This document shows positions 32,175 to 45,455 of a DNA stretch of 64,000 nt, piece after piece (the stretch's first letter is position 1; every line of letters starts with the position of its first letter). The notes under the pieces are model-generated. The model was given only the letters and a program-made list of their open reading frames with translations, was not told the DNA's origin and did no database searches. Made by a program: the position numbers and the translations under genes. The DNA is taken from contig NC_060248.1 in NCBI RefSeq assembly GCF_921293095.1, positions 79,119,243-79,183,242 of the forward strand, read 5' to 3'. The stretch comes from Ischnura elegans. Its lineage: Eukaryota > Arthropoda > Insecta > Odonata > Coenagrionidae.

Positions 32175-35100
32175 GTGAGTGTGAGGAAAACCTTCGTATG
32201 TTTGTATGTGTGTGTCTGAGTGATTCGCTACAGGGCTGGGAGAACCGTGCGGGGTCGAATCAGTCGTAATTTGTGTAGGCGTGGTCGTTACCTAGCAACG
32301 TGATATCCGCCGCCTCCGAAAGTTTTGACCTGGGTGTTCGTGGTGCATTGCGCCCGGCTTTCCGACCCTGCGCCGGTTCGAGGAATGTTTATGAGGCGAG
32401 GTCACGTTAGGAGGTAGGGGTGAATGTTTTCATCCTTGGTTCAGCCCGGGGCTCATGCGGAGTACCGAACTGATTGATAATATTCTTCAGTATACTGGAA
32501 ATTTTATATCTTGACCTTTGCACCCGTTTTGCGCTGTGCACATAGTTTGTCCTAATTATCTGGTGAACATTGTGTTCGTTCTTGTTGCTACACATATCGA
32601 TTGCGCCGATGGCTGCGAAAAATCCATAATTTTTGCGTTTATGTGAAAGTGCCTTTTTTCATTGCTAGGAGCTCTATTTACCTGACCGTTTGATCCCCAG
32701 AATATGCTGTTGTTGTGAAAATTTATTTTGTTTACGAATTTTTAGCCCCTTGTTAATCGTAATATGCCATTCTATCATTTGCATCATCTGTACCGATACA
32801 TTAAAGTAACCCCCATCGAAGTAACCGAGTCACGAAAGTGAACCCACTTAGTCGCTTTATAATTTCTGGTACGGGCGAATCTTAAATAATTTACCGACCC
32901 GTCCGGTGAATTTAAGAAAACGCGGCTCATGCCGGGCTCTTCGCTGGAAATTCGTTGCCGCGGCCTCGCCGGCCGGTCTTCTTCGCCTGCCCAAATCTGA
33001 CTTACGCTGTCATTCCACTTTCATGCCAGCCTTTTCATCTCCCGTGTGATTGGAAGCAATTCTTGCCATTTTTCTATTTCAATTTTGTGTTATAAGTCTC
33101 CTTCAATCAGACACGTTGCGTTGGGTCCAGAGCACCTACTTGTGGAGTAGCGAAAATTTGGGGTTAATGACAGCCGCCCGCTAAGCGCTGTATGCTCTTG
33201 TCTGTTCTACATCTTTTATTTATTATTTACTACCTACATATTTCATTGAAAGTTTACTCCAGACCCGATGGGTCCTATATTTTATTTTTTTATTTTTCTC
33301 CATTTTTGTCGGACCAGGTCCAATGGTACTTTAATCAGTGTGATTAATGGTCCGCGCGCCAGCGGTATAATTAATAAAGGTCATTAAGGTCTTGTCAGCG
33401 TACATTGTTTCCAACACAGATTCCTTCTGCAGTGGTAGGCCGAAGATTTATGGTGTTAAGGTTTTAATTTAGTAAGGCTTAGTGATATATCTAATTCTGA
33501 TAAGTGAATATTCTGTTGAAATCACTCATTCGGCAACACTTTTACCTGCGCTTAAGAAGAATATAATTACTGTCGGCGGGTTGAAGCGGCATAAGTTGAA
33601 AGATTCAAAATAAAAATCTGTTTATTGGGTTAACATAAATTATATAAAGTTAGAGTAAGGATTAGGTATGTAAATTTTGCCTTCCCTTCTTATTCATGTG
33701 TCCAAATAGTAGGGAAGAATGCATTATTTCTTTTGTTGCGTTTGTAATCCTTATGGAAATTATTATTGGATGATTTCGGTGAAGGTTGTGCATGCAAGTT
33801 GTGTTGGAGTTATAAAGATGACGGAGGTTCTTAGTTTACTGTGGAATTTATGCGCAAATAATTTCAACTGTCTGTCAACTTTCTCCACGGTTTTGTGGTA
33901 GTGCTTACGATCTTTGCAAAATTTGCAATTCATCAGTGATCGTTATTTTTTATGGAGTTGTTTTGCCAAGATGACCCTGAATTTTCTTTTGTACTTTGTG
34001 CATTGATGCTTTTGGTATATTCATAATAAGAATATAATAAATTTGACCTAGATGACAGAAGATAATTAGTTTATTTTTAAATAATAAAGAGATACATCCC
34101 AAAACAATCATATTGGAATATTTATTGTTGTTATCATTATTTGAAACCCATTTTATCATAGCTATAACTACTACAGATGGACGTCTTTTGCACGGGATGT
34201 GTAATTTCATTATGATACCGGAGATTATATGCACATTCAAGAAACGGGTGTATTATTTCTCGTGCTGACGTAAAAATATTTTGGGGGAATAATATATTCT
34301 ATCGTTGCGTAAAATCGTGTACTTTTTTATTTTGTTTTTGTGTTGAAGTGTCATTTGTGGTTTATTTTTAAATATGTTTCAGCAAAATTTGTAATAAGCG
34401 GTAACGAGGTTTAATAAATCCTTTAATGGAGGTATTAGACCTCACCTTAATGCAAAATGTTATCTCTATCACTGGAGATAGGATTTTATAGCATATTTAA
34501 TCATGTATGGAATAATTGAAGATATTTAATGGAAACAGTTTTGTTTTTTCGTGTGCACAAAGTAAAGTATGGATATTGTGTCGACGCAGGTATGATGCTA
34601 ATACATGGGTAGTAATTGCTTAGTTGTGCAGAAGGTGGTTCTGAAAATCAGAAACTTTGCCGTTTTACTCTTTTAAATATACCTATTCCGATATGAGTTT
34701 TAATGAAAAGGTTTGTATTCCTAATGGTACCGCGTAAAGCACTCATCATAAATGGCCTTTTTACTTTCGTTCAATTAATTGTATTCCCAAAAACATGGTA
34801 TATGGCTTCTAATGGAAAAACACCCCCATGTGCCCGGCAGTGTTTTTCAACCTTGACACTGTATTATGTGCTAGGGATTGGTGAGAAATGATAATACTGA
34901 TTAAATAAGGGATTTTGTGAATCCATTGATTGTGGTAAAGATAACAACGGTATTTTGCGTTTCAATGCAATCGTGAGAACTCATTGGTAAAATTTCGCTA
35001 TTTTTGTGCAGATTAGGTCAAAAATGATAGGTGTTAGCTCGTGACCTATGGGCGCAATATAGTATTTACTTTCCCTTCTATCCCATATTTTGCTGCCCGG

Positions 35101-38100
35101 TTTCACTGATAATGTTCCGGACTTACCAATTATTTTCAAATTTTTGTTTTGACGCAAATTCATTCCTTTGCATCCCCCCTTCGAATTAATGAATTGAATC
35201 GCGATTTTTGATTGAAAGTAAGCGACCCTGTCAAAGTTGAAAACGGAGATCAGTTGGAGTTTGGGCGTGGGGAGGGGGGGGGGGGGTCGCGTATCGACCC
35301 TGGAATCGATTGGTTTAAAGGAGAATCTTGAGCGCTTTCGCCCTGTAAACAATTTTTTTTGGGAAAGTTCGAAAGGGGAGAAAATGGAATTTGCAAAGGA
35401 GGTGAAAAGGCTGACTATTTTCGATAAAAGACATTGCCCCGGCAGAGAGTGGTTTAAATTTTTGGTATATATGCAGCGGGCTGGAAAAATTAAATCCATT
35501 GATATACGACACATGCGGATTACCATTGGAACGAATCATTTCCACTCGATCGGTCTTTTTTCTAGATGTATTCTTCGTTTAGAATTTAGGCTTTCATCTT
35601 GAAACTTTCACGGAATAAAAATTAGACCATTGTGAGCATTTTCCTGTGTTAAGTTTGAAAATTTACATCAATATGTTTTCAGATGTAAATTTTTTACATT
35701 TGAGTTGCGAGCGAATGTTGACAAAAGTACTTCTCTATACGCTCCTATGATTTCAAGGCGATATCATAAGTTCTTATCCGTTAGACGGTGCAAATACTAC
35801 GTAAAAAGACTAAGTACGACCGGCCGAATGGGAATTGCACTTTTCAGAACATTTTGTTGTTCGCATTTCATCGGTCCTTTGCCTTTTTCTACCCAATACT
35901 TTTTTGTTACCATTCCCTTTCCTTGTCCTGTAGAAGAGCACGGCCTTGGGGGAATTATTTCACTCAACTGTCGCACGGCCGTAGTACGTTCATTAAATGA
36001 AACCGAATCCTTTTAATGAATTTCGACTTCGGGTCTGAATGAATCACCCCTTTGTAGAATACTGAATTTACTCCCTTTTGGAGGTTTCAGAGCACCCTTA
36101 CCTGGATGCTAAAGCACGGCGCACGTGCTAGTAAATTTGTACTTGGAATTTGATTATTTTTATACAAAATCATTTGCAAGTATGTTCTATTCGAGAATAT
36201 TTACCTTCCGTGATGATTATGCCCCGAGATATTACTATATTAATTTAATTACTATAATAATTACTTCGCCTCTGCTCAGGCTTTATTTACTTAATTTTGA
36301 TTCTAATTTAATTCGAGATTTCATGCGAGATCATTCGAAAATTCGAGAGTTCATTCTTTTGTCCTCAATGATTGAGAGGATTTTTTCTCTCAAAGTATTG
36401 TAAAATGTGAAAATCGATCAGAAATAAAATCCCTGTCACGTATATCACTGTTAAGAATAAGTACTACAGAAGGTATAGAATAGAGTACGAATTAATTTTA
36501 TTTCTCGCGGTTTTTGTCCCAAATAAATGCATATTCAAATCATTCTCATTTTATCAGCGTATTCATTAGGGATTGTTTGTGAAATCGTCACTGCTGAGGC
36601 ATTCCCTTCGGTCGGAGTGCCGCCATTGCAACGAAATATCAAGCAACATTTTATTGGTAGTTATATATTTTTGGTCACTTTTAGCCCACCTTTGTTGCGT
36701 TAACGATGTCTATAGAGTTTTTGTCCATTTACTCGTTTAGGGAGAGCCTTCCACTGTCAAAAGGAATCCCTCGCAAGTGTCTAAACAACAACGAACTGCG
36801 CGAGTGTCATGTGCAAATCTAAGGAGTAGCTGAGAAGCTTAGCTGTGACTCGCACGGCATGAGCTGATGCAGTCATCCAAATTGTTTGCGAAAGGGTTAA
36901 GGCCCTCGCTATTTTTTGTCACGAATCGCTCAAGCAAACAAACGAGAAATTGAAAAATGTGTTCATGATAAAATATAAGCTCGAATAGTATTTTCCACGA
37001 TTTAATTTATAACTCCACCACTTACCGTGGTTTCGACACTCGATGCAATTTTCAAAGTCTCCTTGTATAGTAGAATCATATATTTGTGTGGAAATTACTA
37101 TTGGTGATTATATTTTATCATGGATATATCGCATTTCCACCGCGTCAAGCTTGAAACGTTTTCATACGTGGAAAAATACGATTCTATTTTTTTTACAAGC
37201 TCTGTAACAATAGGCTGTTAAAAATCTGAATAAGCCCATAGTCAAGGTGTTGTCTATATTGGATACTGATATTGTTTTAGTAAGACTTGTCGCCTTAAAC
37301 AGAGATGGGCGTTACTGAGCACTGCCACGGTATCTTTCTTCATCTGTAAAGGAAGGAAGAAGGGATAGCGGTGAGTGACACTGACAGAAATGAAACTTGA
37401 TAGGATATTCAGGCCCCTTGTCAAGTCGACCCTTTCTGCCGTCAGACGCGGTCTTCAGATAACCTAGAATATTTACGTTGAGCCAAAATGCTACCTCAAG
37501 AGTGCCAAGGCTATATGACTTCTTGTCTCAGACATTTTTCTTTCCAAAAAATAATAGGGATAAAGGAAAACTCATGGCAATGGTCCCACAGCGCCGGACT
37601 GCAGTCCAAGACGTTCATAGGATTTTGGTTATATAAGAAATTGCATACACAAAAGATTTTGGGCTCAATTTATCGCTGCTATAATTAATTTTTAGGAAAA
37701 ACTTCAGTGGCAGATGTCTTTAATGTGTAATTACCCGTTTTTTTTCGTGTATTTCATTGCCCCTCGTGTGGGACTGCTTTACTGTGATTAGTCGTACCTG
37801 GCGGGTGTCGTTAATCTTCTTCAGAGGTATGTCTGGCAACGGTGGTGAGAACTTCAATTGCTTTTACTCTTTGATTGCCATCGGTTGATTTTCTGCCACA
37901 AAATTTATGTCGCGGGTCTAGTCTTTTTCTAGTATAAAGGAATTCGAGCTTTTCCGACCTGAGAGTCAAAGGAATGCATTGAATGGTGACACGTAATTGA
38001 GCATTGGACCCGTGTTTTGAATCTCTTAAATTTTGTTTGTTTTCGTAAAAGTTCTTTTGCGTAAATAAATTTCGTTTGAATGACACGTAATTCATTCTTT

Positions 38101-39093
38101 TAAATTGTCATACTTTTAGATTAGTTAAACGAGAAATAGAAAGTAGTATAATTTTAAATGTTATCTAAATGAGTAATTCAAAGGTAGAAAGGTTCTCCAG
38201 CTTTTGAGCAGAACAATAAAATTATTGCAGCACCTATCGACATACGATTCCGATAAGTGTCTTCATTCTACGCATTTTAATCAAGGCCGTTGCTAGAAAA
38301 CTTTTCTGGGGAGGGTTTGAATGGGAGCGAGTATTCTTGGGGGGCTCACTGCGAGGCGGTGAAGCTAAGAGAGCACATTTCAAACATTTCGGAGTAGGTT
38401 TGAGCGCCTTTACCCCGCCTCCGCACGCTACGGCCTTTGATTTAATCTAATGTGCAGTAATTTATACTAACCAGGCAGCTTATACTTCATAGTGCAGCAA
38501 ATATTTTCGTTCCTATCTTTTATAACTGTTTGGACCGATATGAATAATTCATCCGGAATTATGTATGTTATATCGATGAATTGTAGAATGCGATTCATCT
38601 CTTAGTCGTTTGATGCTTTATGACGTAATTAAATCGCAGATCGATTCGGAACTCAGTTCTCCAAATGATATTTGTGGATTATGCAGACCAGGCGAATATC
38701 GATGAATGAATTCATTTGTCTCATTAAGGAAGAGTGGAGTTGGTTCCCTGAAAAATGTTCGGAACCGATCCAAGATTTTTTTAACCGTGTAAATTTTTTT
38801 TAAATCAGTAGCCACGGTGCTTTACTATTTTTCCTGCTGAGGAGGGGTTTGGCCTTAATGAAGTTTTATATTATCTGATATAATTATCTACCCTAACAGA
38901 GTGACATTGAAATTATCATGTGTCGCCTTGATGTGTAAATGGAATGATGGGTCCCGTTTAAATGATAAATTAAGTTGTATGCATTTGTTCAGGTTATTAA
39001 TTTGATATTATTTTCGTTCATATTCTTCGCCTAAGGTTTCCAGACACCTTGACCATACTACTGACATCCACGCCCGTGGTAAGTACCAGTTTC
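32175..39093. other. Long AT-rich non-coding stretch, possible first intron
   Basis: CpG content falls away gradually to about 33200. After that the DNA is AT-rich with no exon, domain or transposon end I can support. Notable simple features are a run of 14 G at 35273-35286 and a G-rich degraded patch at 38310-38440. Open frames up to 181 residues (34981-35526 minus) show no domain and no codon-like pattern. Confidence 0.5.
32287..32299. promoter_or_regulatory. X-box-like RFX site
   Basis: GTTACC-T-AGCAAC is two perfect RFX half-sites with a one-base spacer, 113 bases after the inferred exon-1 donor. X-boxes mark many cilium genes in animals. Function here is inferred only. Confidence 0.35.
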
Positions 39094-39132
39094 TTAATGA
39101 TGATTAACGTCTCGGAGGTTAATCATCATTAA
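39094..39132. repeat. Short hairpin
   Basis: Arms TTAATGATGATTAAC (39094-39108) and its exact complement (39118-39132) around a nine-base loop. No terminator role is implied in a eukaryotic genome. Confidence 0.7.
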
Positions 39133-41756
39133 ATAATTCCGGCGAAGAAAAAGAAATCGATATATCTAGTTATCAATTACTTGAGCTTCGCACTGTCTCA
39201 TCGCCAATATAAACTTGGTATCGCAAAAGAAAAATTTTAATTTTCCAAATGAGATAGTTTGCGATACTAATGAGTCGAAGCCCGTGTTGCTTCCGCTTTC
39301 TATTCGGAACATTTGGCCAACTGCTTCCCCACTTGCCAGTTGAAGCGACGACTCCTCTCGCGTGCGTACGCACTCTGCGATATTTTTAGTTCACTGTCCA
39401 ACGTAATGTCGCTGCACTCCCATGCTCTTTCCCTCTCGTTTCGCGGCAGGGGTTGCCAAGTGCCATCTATAATCTTTCCGTCTTCCTTTTGCTATTTATT
39501 CTTCGTCACGCCTGTCTTCTTTATTTTACCTCGGCGCAATCTCCATCGAGATTGCATGAGAGAAAGGAAGACCGAAGGGTAATGAAATACCCTTGTGGTA
39601 GCGGATAATTATGTAAGGACTCATGTCCTTGAGTGCGGTCTCATAAACACGAGCTATAATATGATATATAATGAGTTCTCGAGAACAAGGGATAATAGAG
39701 GTTATTTTCTATTGGAACACTCGGCAAATTGATATTTAAATAATGAATATGTACTCGTAATGGCCCTTGGAAATTGCACGAGCCTTTATGAATAAAATTA
39801 TTTTGTGCCTGTGAAAATATTTTATTCTATGAGAGTCTTATCCTTCTTATCATGTGCTCATTTTCTAATATCAGTGTGCACTGGTATGCTGGATGATAAT
39901 GTATTTCACATCATAATAATGGAAAATCAGGACTCATAAGAATCGTGCAGCCAAAATATCAGTCAACATTATTTCAGTTTTTTCGCGGACATATCGTCGT
40001 TATTTTATCGAGGTAGAATCGAAGCAACAAGATGTTAAAGCAATTTTATTTGGTATCACATTCTTTCCAATTGCTAACCTGCATAGTTTACACTTTCTTT
40101 CGTAAAAGAGTGGAGTCCTATTTGTAAAAAAAATAGTGTTTCCCTGATCACTGATCATTACATTTGTTGCTTTACTGTGGAATTATTATTTCATTAGGAC
40201 TGAATTGCCAGTATGTTTAGGGCATTATAAAATGCCCATTTCAAATGATCTCATCTTTACCCTTTTCTGATATAGAAGTTTTGTTGAACGATAATTTGAA
40301 TTTGCGAAAGAAGATGTACATTAGTAAATATTTTAAATTAGGTTTACTACTCGCACTTTGCTCTTTTCAATGGATCTGAGTAAAAATGATAATTTTTTAT
40401 GTTACCATTCAAACTCTGCTTAACACAATCACTTCTCATGATACTCTCCTTAGTTTTTTACTTTCTAATGCCATCTTCACCACTCTATCCGGATAGACTG
40501 TCTTAATTACTTAGTTAGGTCATGCATTAAGCCTCCAGTAGATGGAGTATCTTTATCAAGAACTAGGTCGTATCCTAAGGCTCCGGTAATACTTTTTATA
40601 TAATTCAAGGAATTCCAGGGTAGTTGGTGCAAGCTAGCTGTTCGCCAACCTAGAGCATTTTCTCATCTATCCTATACAAAACTGCAAATCTAAGTGGAGG
40701 ATTTTGGTATTCGATTAAATTGTGAAGTTTACGTTGGAATGTGATAAAATTTCCTCGGTGCACCTACGTTGAATTGCGTCTTTAATTTCATTATGAAAGA
40801 GAGTTTACGAACCTGCATTATATTTTACGGTACTGTTTTTCATGAGATACAGCGAAGGAACTTGTCACAAGTAAGTCGATGGACATTGTCCATTGGACAA
40901 TAATCCTTGTTTGTAATTATTTGATAATCGTGAATTTCTAATTTTTTATAAACTCGACCATTTTTATCGCTAGAAACACACTAATATTATTATTTCCTTT
41001 TGGCTCATATCGTCCGCTTACCCTTGTAAGAGTTGCTGTATTTAGTATCAAAATAGTAGGCAATCGGTCTTTAATGATTAGTACAGATGTAACTTTCTTG
41101 GTATGATATAGAAGAAAAAATCATTTCTATACCTTCTCTTGAAAATTGGTGGCAATTATCTCTCCCATTAATTTACGATTCAAGGTGATACATCGAATTT
41201 CTTCGCGAAGTCGACTCTATGACTCTAAAGCCGTCATTACGAAGTGATGTCTTTGAAATAACGAAGACTATCTGATTTTTGGTAGGCACCTGTTTCACAA
41301 TATACCGTATTATCACAACTGATATGATAGGATCTCCTAATATTTCGGATCTAAATTATGAACAGTTGTTGTAGCTATAATGCAACAGCTTTCGTTTTGA
41401 GGTACGTAATTATATTTTGCGAAAAAAATATTTTCCATTCAATTTATTTTCCATTTTTTCTATTATCCGCCTCCTTTCTCCTGTTTATGCATGAAATCCA
41501 AACAGAATCATTTTGCACACGAAGAAGCTTTTTAAAAATCGACAAAATTATTGCTGATAAATGTTGCGGCGGCCACTGCGTAGAAGGCTCGAAATAGAAG
41601 TATCTATTCAAGATAAGGGCGGTATTTTAAATCCGCTTATCGAACGTGTCAAAACTTTTTCGGCGTGACCATCGGCTTCCGCTCTGCAGATCGGCTAATA
41701 TGATGGATGGAGAAGTTGAGAGGCTGGCTTCCGGATGAAAAATTAGTAAGCCAGTG
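39133..41756. other. No supported gene
   Basis: Mostly AT-rich. 39280-39580 is somewhat more GC-rich with pyrimidine-rich blocks and one 89-codon frame (39313-39582), but no domain, splice pair or promoter signature is convincing. Confidence 0.45.
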
Positions 41757-41945
41757 AATATCTTATAGAATAAAATGAAATAACTTTCAGCATCTAGCGC
41801 TATCGTCAGGTGATGTCACTAGATGCTGAAACCCGGGTCGTGCTATTTAAAATAAAGTGTGGAATAAAACAAAGTTATTTTCTTTTATTCTATAATGAAG
41901 CAATTCCACAAAATAACGCCTGAGACCGTGTCTTATATTAACAGT
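41757..41945 (+). mobile_element. Penelope-like terminal repeat fragment
   Basis: GTGTGGAATAAAAC and ATTCTATAATGAAGCAATTCCACAAAATAACGCC (about 41859-41923, given here in part only) resemble the tail of the Penelope element at 16962-17020 (GTTCCACCAAGTAACGCC). CAGCATCTAG and CTAGATGCTG form a hairpin at 41789-41829, followed by GAAAC. It precedes the endonuclease fragment at 42470. Confidence 0.5.
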
Positions 41946-42469
41946 GATTATCTCTTTAAATTGCCATCATTATTTTCTAGGATCTAAAAATTACCTGCTT
42001 CTTGTACCGATGCTGGTGATGATATCGAAGCATCAACTCTCGAAATTTTCTCCCTGCTGTCATGGCGTGCAAACTTAAACCGTCCTCGGCTCGTGTTTGC
42101 CCAATAGTGGATGCTTTGGACTACGGAATCTAAACTCTCCGGTATGGGATGGGAAAGTTCTCTATACTCTGCCTTGCTTTTTCCGAGGACAGCCTCTCTT
42201 GTCCTCCTTTTTTCTCACTACCTCGTCCCATCTTCTCTTTTGGCTTCGTCCTCTGCGCCTGAATTTGACGCTAAAATTGCTTAAAGTTACCGCGAGGTAT
42301 CTGCTGTGAGGTAGCTTGGTAGAATTTTCTGCTATATTAATCGAAAGAACATCAGTGGACTCTTTTTTCTACTCATAGACATCATCTATCCGCATCGCGT
42401 TGTGCAAAATCCATTTCCTTGGTAGTTGGTAAAACCGTCATGGATGGAATTCCACTGCAAGTCGAAGAG

Positions 42470-42786
42470 GTCTGCCGCATTCCTTGTCAAACATGTGGGA
42501 ATGACTACATCAGCGAAACAGGCAGATCAGTGTAAACACGCTTAGGGAAACACGAGAGAGATATTCGACTGTGGCAGTCAACGAAGTCCGCGGTAGCGAA
42601 AACGCAGCGTTGGGCCACGAAATCGACCTTAAGGAAACAAAAATTGTCGCCAAGTAAAAGCGTTTTAAACGAGAGTCGTCAGAGACGTCATAGGAATAAA
42701 AAAAGGAAGAGAAGAACAATTTTAAAAAGAACACCGGCCTCAAACTAAGCCGTACTTGGCTACCCGTAATCATGAAAAACACCCAA
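42470..42786 (+). pseudogene. Penelope-like GIY-YIG endonuclease fragment
   Basis: The frame reads VCRIPCQTCGNDYISETGRS, TAA at 42533-42535, then TRLGKHERDIRL; after a frameshift it reads GHEIDLKETKIVAK and, further on, GLKLSRTWLPVI. This is the zinc-binding CxxC plus GIY-YIG core of Penelope-like nucleases and their usual C-terminal block. Several stops and at least one frameshift are present, and the RT part is absent. It differs from the 14841 copy (for example CQTCG against CDECN), so it belongs to another lineage. Confidence 0.75.
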
Positions 42787-42879
42787 CAATTGACTCCTAT
42801 CTCCTCGCGCTCCTACCCCCCAACCCATGGCACATACCTATGCAGGGTGGAGAAAAATTTCGTCACGAAATGTTAACAA

Positions 42880-42970
42880 TAGATAGCCGATGCTAGTATG
42901 TACCAAAATTACTGATGATATTAATGTTGAAAACGCACAATTTTTAAACTATAGAAACTTAAAGCCAAGC
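42880..42970 (+). repeat. Three-copy repeat, copy 1 (diverged)
   Basis: Shares GATGCTAGT, ACCAAAATTA, GATGATATTAATGTTGAAAACGC and TTTTTAAAC-type words with the complement of 43165-43255. It is the most diverged of the three copies. Confidence 0.55.
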
Positions 42971-43062
42971 GCCTGGATTGGCCGCGAGTTTGCCCTGTCG
43001 CCAGATGCCCTTAACAACTCATTGCTTCGAATGCTTTGCCTACCGGAGATCGCGATGTATCA

Positions 43063-43260
43063 ACGGATTTTCAAAAGAATCCCGCCAGTATAGTGATTGG
43101 ATATAAAAATTGAGTATTCTCATGAAGCAATGCCGATTTCCCTTAGAGACGAGCTCAAAGAATCTGTAGCTTAAAAACGGTGCGTTTTCGACATCATTGC
43201 TAATTTTGGTTCCGACTGGCATCAGATACCCATGGTTATAATTTGACGCAATTTCTCTCC
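43063..43260 (-). repeat. Three-copy repeat, copy 2 (longest)
   Basis: Its right part pairs in complement with 42880-42970, and its left part with 43829-43921. The open frame on its minus strand (43040-43423) is therefore repeat-derived. Confidence 0.7.
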
Positions 43261-43828
43261 TCCCTGTATGTGAGAGTATAATTTCCTTGTTCATCAAATT
43301 CCCTTGATAGAGCGAACAGCATTGGTCGGGAAACGTTAGGGCCCACTCGAACGCGGTGAGATAGCCCAAAAAGATTTTAACTACCATGACGAGTACCCGC
43401 GGATGTTTTAGCGAAGAATCCATTTCCTTGCCTACTCATGTCATCCCGCTCATCAATGTACAGTGAACTTTCAAACAAGCCGTAAAAAATGCAGTTCCGG
43501 ATCCTTTCCCACATTAACTTTCGCTACATCTGCTGTTTCGGCTGCATGACGCACAACCGGCGAGCAATTGCCGCTCCGTGGCCGGGTCAACGGATCATCG
43601 TCCTTGAACATCCCCTCCCTGAAAAAAATTCCCTAAGCGTCGAGGGCAGTATATTTTTTCCCCATAAAAAATCAATCGTATCTCGTATTCCGTCGCCATG
43701 GGATCCGCTGGCCCTTTTAAAGGTTGACCCCGCGTCGTGAGGTTATTTGGACATTCAGAATGGAGGTTGGTGGGGAAGTAGTGAAGCCAAAAAAGAAGTC
43801 GGCATCTCAGCCAATCGTATTCGTGTGG

Positions 43829-43921
43829 AAACTCGTCTCTTTGGGAATTGGCATTGCTCCATGAGAATACTCAATTTTTATATGCAATCACTATACTGGC
43901 GGGATTCTTTTGAAAATCCGT
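43829..43921 (+). repeat. Three-copy repeat, copy 3
   Basis: Nearly identical to the complement of 43063-43155: in the stretch from ATGAGAATACTC to AAAATCCGTTG I count one base difference. With copy 2 it makes a foldback of about 860 bases. Confidence 0.75.
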
Positions 43922-43929
43922 TGTGCACG

Positions 43930-45455
43930 TGAAGCTAATGATTTATACGCTCGATTGAGAAAGGAATATGTGTGTCCGTACTCATCATGCCATGACACTG
44001 ACGTAATCCTGGTTTTATTTCAGTTAGTGTCTGTGGAGTATAGTACTTAGCGCAGCCGATTTTTATCTCGATTTTCGTTAATAATGTTGTATTTTAGTCA
44101 TTTTGGTTCTTATAGGTAGGTTTACACTATCCAAGCTGTGTAGTTGTATCCAATCCATCTACTTAAGAAACAATGATTCCTTTGAATGTATAGCGTTTTG
44201 CTGTTGAATGTGCGACTGGCATAATTGTTTTGTGAATTACGTGTAATAAAATTATTGTATTTTATTTAAACCTCATTTGTTATCACTAGTTATTTTATTA
44301 AATTACTATCAGATAGTTATGCTTAAGTGAAATGGAGTTGATACAACTTCTTTCGCTTCAATAAATTGTTATCCTTGTGAGCTTTGTACTTACTTAGTAG
44401 TGACCACGGATTGCACATGATCTCTCGGGTACTTACAGCTCCCGTTGAGTTTTGTGGTTATTTTGATTCTGCCAAGTCCAAAATTCCTAATCGGCCTCTA
44501 TCCATTAATGTGAGGGTTCCAAAGGAGAGTAAGAGTGAAACAGCGTGGGCAATGACGTAACGTTTGACGAGAATCTTTATTTTTGAGTGCGGAAATAGCT
44601 ATATTCGGTGTCCCGCGACACGAGATGTTGTCACTTTCGTGGTTACTATCGATCCTATTCTTTCCAAATTGGGCCAATTGGAAGATCGTTTCAATTGATC
44701 TCACATTTCAACGTAAAGTATATTTTACTATTTTCGTTTATTAAAGTTTTGACAAAACATTCTTATGCCTTTATATCGAGCACTACGAATTTGATGAACT
44801 ATTCCTTGTATCTCTTTACTCGCCCTACTTCGTTACTTTTTACCTCTATATTCATGGCTTGAAGGAGCTGGCTTACGGAGTTGTATCTTTTCCTATGTTT
44901 GCGCTGTACTCCCCGTGTCTACCGACGGCATACGTTTTTCAAGCCGGGACCCGTGCGCTGAAAAAGTCATTTCTAATGTCAGCAAAGTTGATGGATGGTT
45001 TTTTTATGTTACTTATTGATCATGCAAAATGGTGATTTGTTTCCGGCTTAAAGAATCGATTATGGAGTGCTTACATGTTTTCCTTTTGTTTTTTCCATAT
45101 TTTCATAGAAAATAATTGTTTGGTCGTTTCACGTCGGCGTCTCGTATAAGGAGGATTTGCATTTGGGTTAGAGGGGTGGTTCTCAAGTTTTCTCATTGGT
45201 ACTCATCTGACCTCTCGGTATTTATTCGCTTTTCGTTATTCACATGAGAGAAGTCCCACTGCATACGGCAGAATGTGATATATTGAATGTCAACACTTGT
45301 CATATACCTTAACCAATGTTGCGCTGAATTTTTATTAAATGTAAGTACTGTTTAGTTTTTCAATTTCTTAAAAAAAACGAGAGATTCTCTCTCTTTCTAT
45401 TTCGTTTTATTTCTCACTTATTGGTTACGTACATACACATAATTTGCATGGAATA
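43930..45455. other. No supported gene
   Basis: AT-rich DNA. Short open frames (44498-44704 minus, 44608-44862 plus) overlap each other and show no domain. Confidence 0.5.

Noticed and set aside
34981-35526. 181-codon minus-strand open frame, the longest outside the Penelope element
   Set aside because: No recognisable family, no flanking splice or promoter signals, and it includes a poly(C)/poly(P) stretch from the G14 run.
36885-36900. Lone GAAAGGGTTAA as a piggyBac-type end
   Set aside because: No partner end in the proper orientation was found nearby; the same holds for TTAACCCTCTC near 30038.
43040-43932. Two frames sharing the peptide MRILNFY and SLYWRDSFENPL
   Set aside because: The shared peptide follows from an almost identical DNA duplication; the frames otherwise differ and contain no known domain.
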